Shown: in pieces, positions 63,328-64,000 of the stretch | Numbering within the stretch: the first letter of the stretch is position 1 | Layout of the letters: each line of letters opens with the position of its first letter | Origin: JAKPAM01 sp047601745 | GTDB lineage: Bacteria; Pseudomonadota; Gammaproteobacteria; Burkholderiales; Burkholderiaceae_E | Direction: 5' to 3' | DNA length: 64,000 nt | NCBI GenBank assembly: GCA_047601745.1 | Contig: JASGIS010000001.1 | Location: forward strand, 4,650,001 to 4,714,000 | Made by a program: the position numbers and the translations under genes | Notes under the pieces: model-generated | Told to the model about the DNA's origin: nothing | The model's input: the letters and a program-made list of their open reading frames with translations, nothing else | Database searches by the model: none

Positions 63328-64000
63328 ATGCGAGAGACAGACGAGATCCGCGCGAGCTCCTCCGCGGCGCCATTGCGGCTGCAACTGGTATCCGACGTGC
63401 ATCTGGAGAGCCAGCCCGACTGGCGGTTCGAGCCGGCGCCGGGCGCCGACATCCTGGTGGTGGCCGGCGACGTCGGCTCCTATCACCATCGCTCGCGCCT
63501 GACCGAAGAGGACTTCGGCCTGGCGCGGTTCGCGCCGGCGCGCGGTCCGTGGCGGTCGGTGTTGTACGTGCCCGGCAACCACGAGTACGACGACCAGGAG
63601 TTCGATGCCGTCAACCGGCGCCTGCGCGATGCCTGCGGACGCCTGGGCATCACGTGGCTCGAGCGCGAGACGGTCGTCATCGACGGTGTGCGCTTCATCG
63701 GCACGACGCTATGGTCCGACTTCGATGCGCTGGCTTCGATCGAGGCGGGTACGGAGGCAAGTGCGGAGGCCGGTACGGAGGCAAGTACGGAGGCGGGGGC
63801 CGACGAGGCCGGCGGTCTGCCCTTGCACCGCCGGCGCGCGTTCGCGGCGGCCAATGACTACCTGGAGAAATACTCGTTCCTGCGCGACGGACAGCGGGTA
63901 CTGGCCGACGGCGTGCGCGAGATCGCGCTCGACTGCCAGGCATGGTTGCGCGAGGCGCTGGCGCGGCCGTTCGCGGGGCCGACCGTCGCCGTCACGCACT
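63328..64000 (+). CDS. Metallophosphoesterase, calcineurin-like (right end truncated)
   Basis: The reading frame is open at the right edge, giving the first 224 residues. LQLVSDVHLES, LVVAGDVGSYHH and LYVPGNHEYDDQEF are the D-x-H, GDxx and GNHE blocks that bind the two metals; TVAVTH at the edge is the start of the next His block. Relatives hydrolyse phosphodiesters or nucleotides. An insertion at about residues 139-160 encoded by 12-base repeats (EAGTEASAEAGTEAST) interrupts the fold between TLWSDFDALAS and the helix RRRAFAAANDYLE; it is probably a flexible loop. No strong ribosome site precedes the ATG. Confidence 0.88.
   Translation, partial: MRETDEIRASSSAAPLRLQLVSDVHLESQPDWRFEPAPGADILVVAGDVGSYHHRSRLTEEDFGLARFAPARGPWRSVLYVPGNHEYDDQEFDAVNRRLRDACGRLGITWLERETVVIDGVRFIGTTLWSDFDALASIEAGTEASAEAGTEASTEAGADEAGGLPLHRRRAFAAANDYLEKYSFLRDGQRVLADGVREIALDCQAWLREALARPFAGPTVAVTH
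63742..63801 (+). repeat. 12/24-base tandem repeats inside the metallophosphoesterase gene
   Basis: Five 12-base units start at 63742, 63754, 63766, 63778 and 63790, each beginning GAGGC and alternating so that a 24-base pair is nearly duplicated. They encode the acidic Glu/Ala/Gly/Thr/Ser loop of the protein and keep frame. Confidence 0.8.

Noticed and set aside
1..64000. CRISPR arrays, insertion sequences, prophage genes and rRNA/tRNA genes
   Set aside because: No spaced direct repeats, transposase, integrase or phage structural genes and no rRNA/tRNA signatures were seen.

Overview
The window is high-GC DNA with closely packed genes. The gene content points to a Gram-negative proteobacterium, most likely a Burkholderiales betaproteobacterium: several FecI/FecR/TonB-dependent receptor cassettes, a trimeric-type porin, PEP-CTERM proteins, ProVWX osmoprotectant uptake and Fur-box-like sites. 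No rRNA, tRNA, CRISPR array or insertion sequence was recognised. The taxonomic call is an inference from gene types and base composition.

Region 1 (1-14.7 kb) is a nitrogen-scavenging block for amides, ureides and nucleobases. It holds the end of an aliphatic-amidase-like nitrilase protein, a biuret-hydrolase-type cysteine hydrolase, a nucleoside-type ABC ATPase, a second cysteine hydrolase, a GntR regulator and an AzgA-type purine permease. A strong bidirectional terminator separates these from a convergent gamma-glutamyltranspeptidase, a TetR regulator, an AMI1-type amidase and a third cysteine hydrolase. A complete BMP-family ABC importer diverges from the last of these.

Region 2 (14.7-22.1 kb) has one TonB receptor/FecR/FecI cassette, a Tat-exported aldo/keto reductase, an MFS/nucleotide-carrier-like membrane protein and a DsbA-like protein.

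Region 3 (22.1-35.6 kb) is the most interesting part. It looks like a fluoride-response island with three separate fluoride (crcB-motif) riboswitch aptamers. Aptamer 1 precedes a CLC-F-type fluoride/proton antiporter and a second, divergent enolase. Aptamer 2 precedes a ZapE/AFG1-type ATPase. Aptamer 3 precedes a 96-residue protein, a prenyltransferase-fold (alpha/alpha toroid) protein and a CNNM/CorC-type membrane protein. Interleaved genes are a ChrB-N-domain protein, phosphoglycerate mutase, decayed Hyf/complex-I-like membrane subunits, a dynamin-like GTPase and a P3A-type proton-pumping ATPase. The aptamers share the conserved loop sequences, a covarying pseudoknot and a similar downstream anti-aptamer hairpin.

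Region 4 (35.6-41.7 kb) has a small monooxygenase, a candidate small RNA ending in an intrinsic terminator, a porin and proVWX. Region 5 (41.7-58 kb) is an iron-acquisition array on the minus strand: two PstS-like binding proteins, four TonB receptors, two complete FecI/FecR pairs and one decayed FecI, with Fur-like boxes. Region 6 (58-63.2 kb) is a plus-strand unit behind a promoter overlapping a Fur-like box. It encodes a PEP-CTERM protein, a heme-receptor-like TonB receptor, a PEP-CTERM metalloprotease and another PEP-CTERM protein. The window ends inside a metallophosphoesterase gene.
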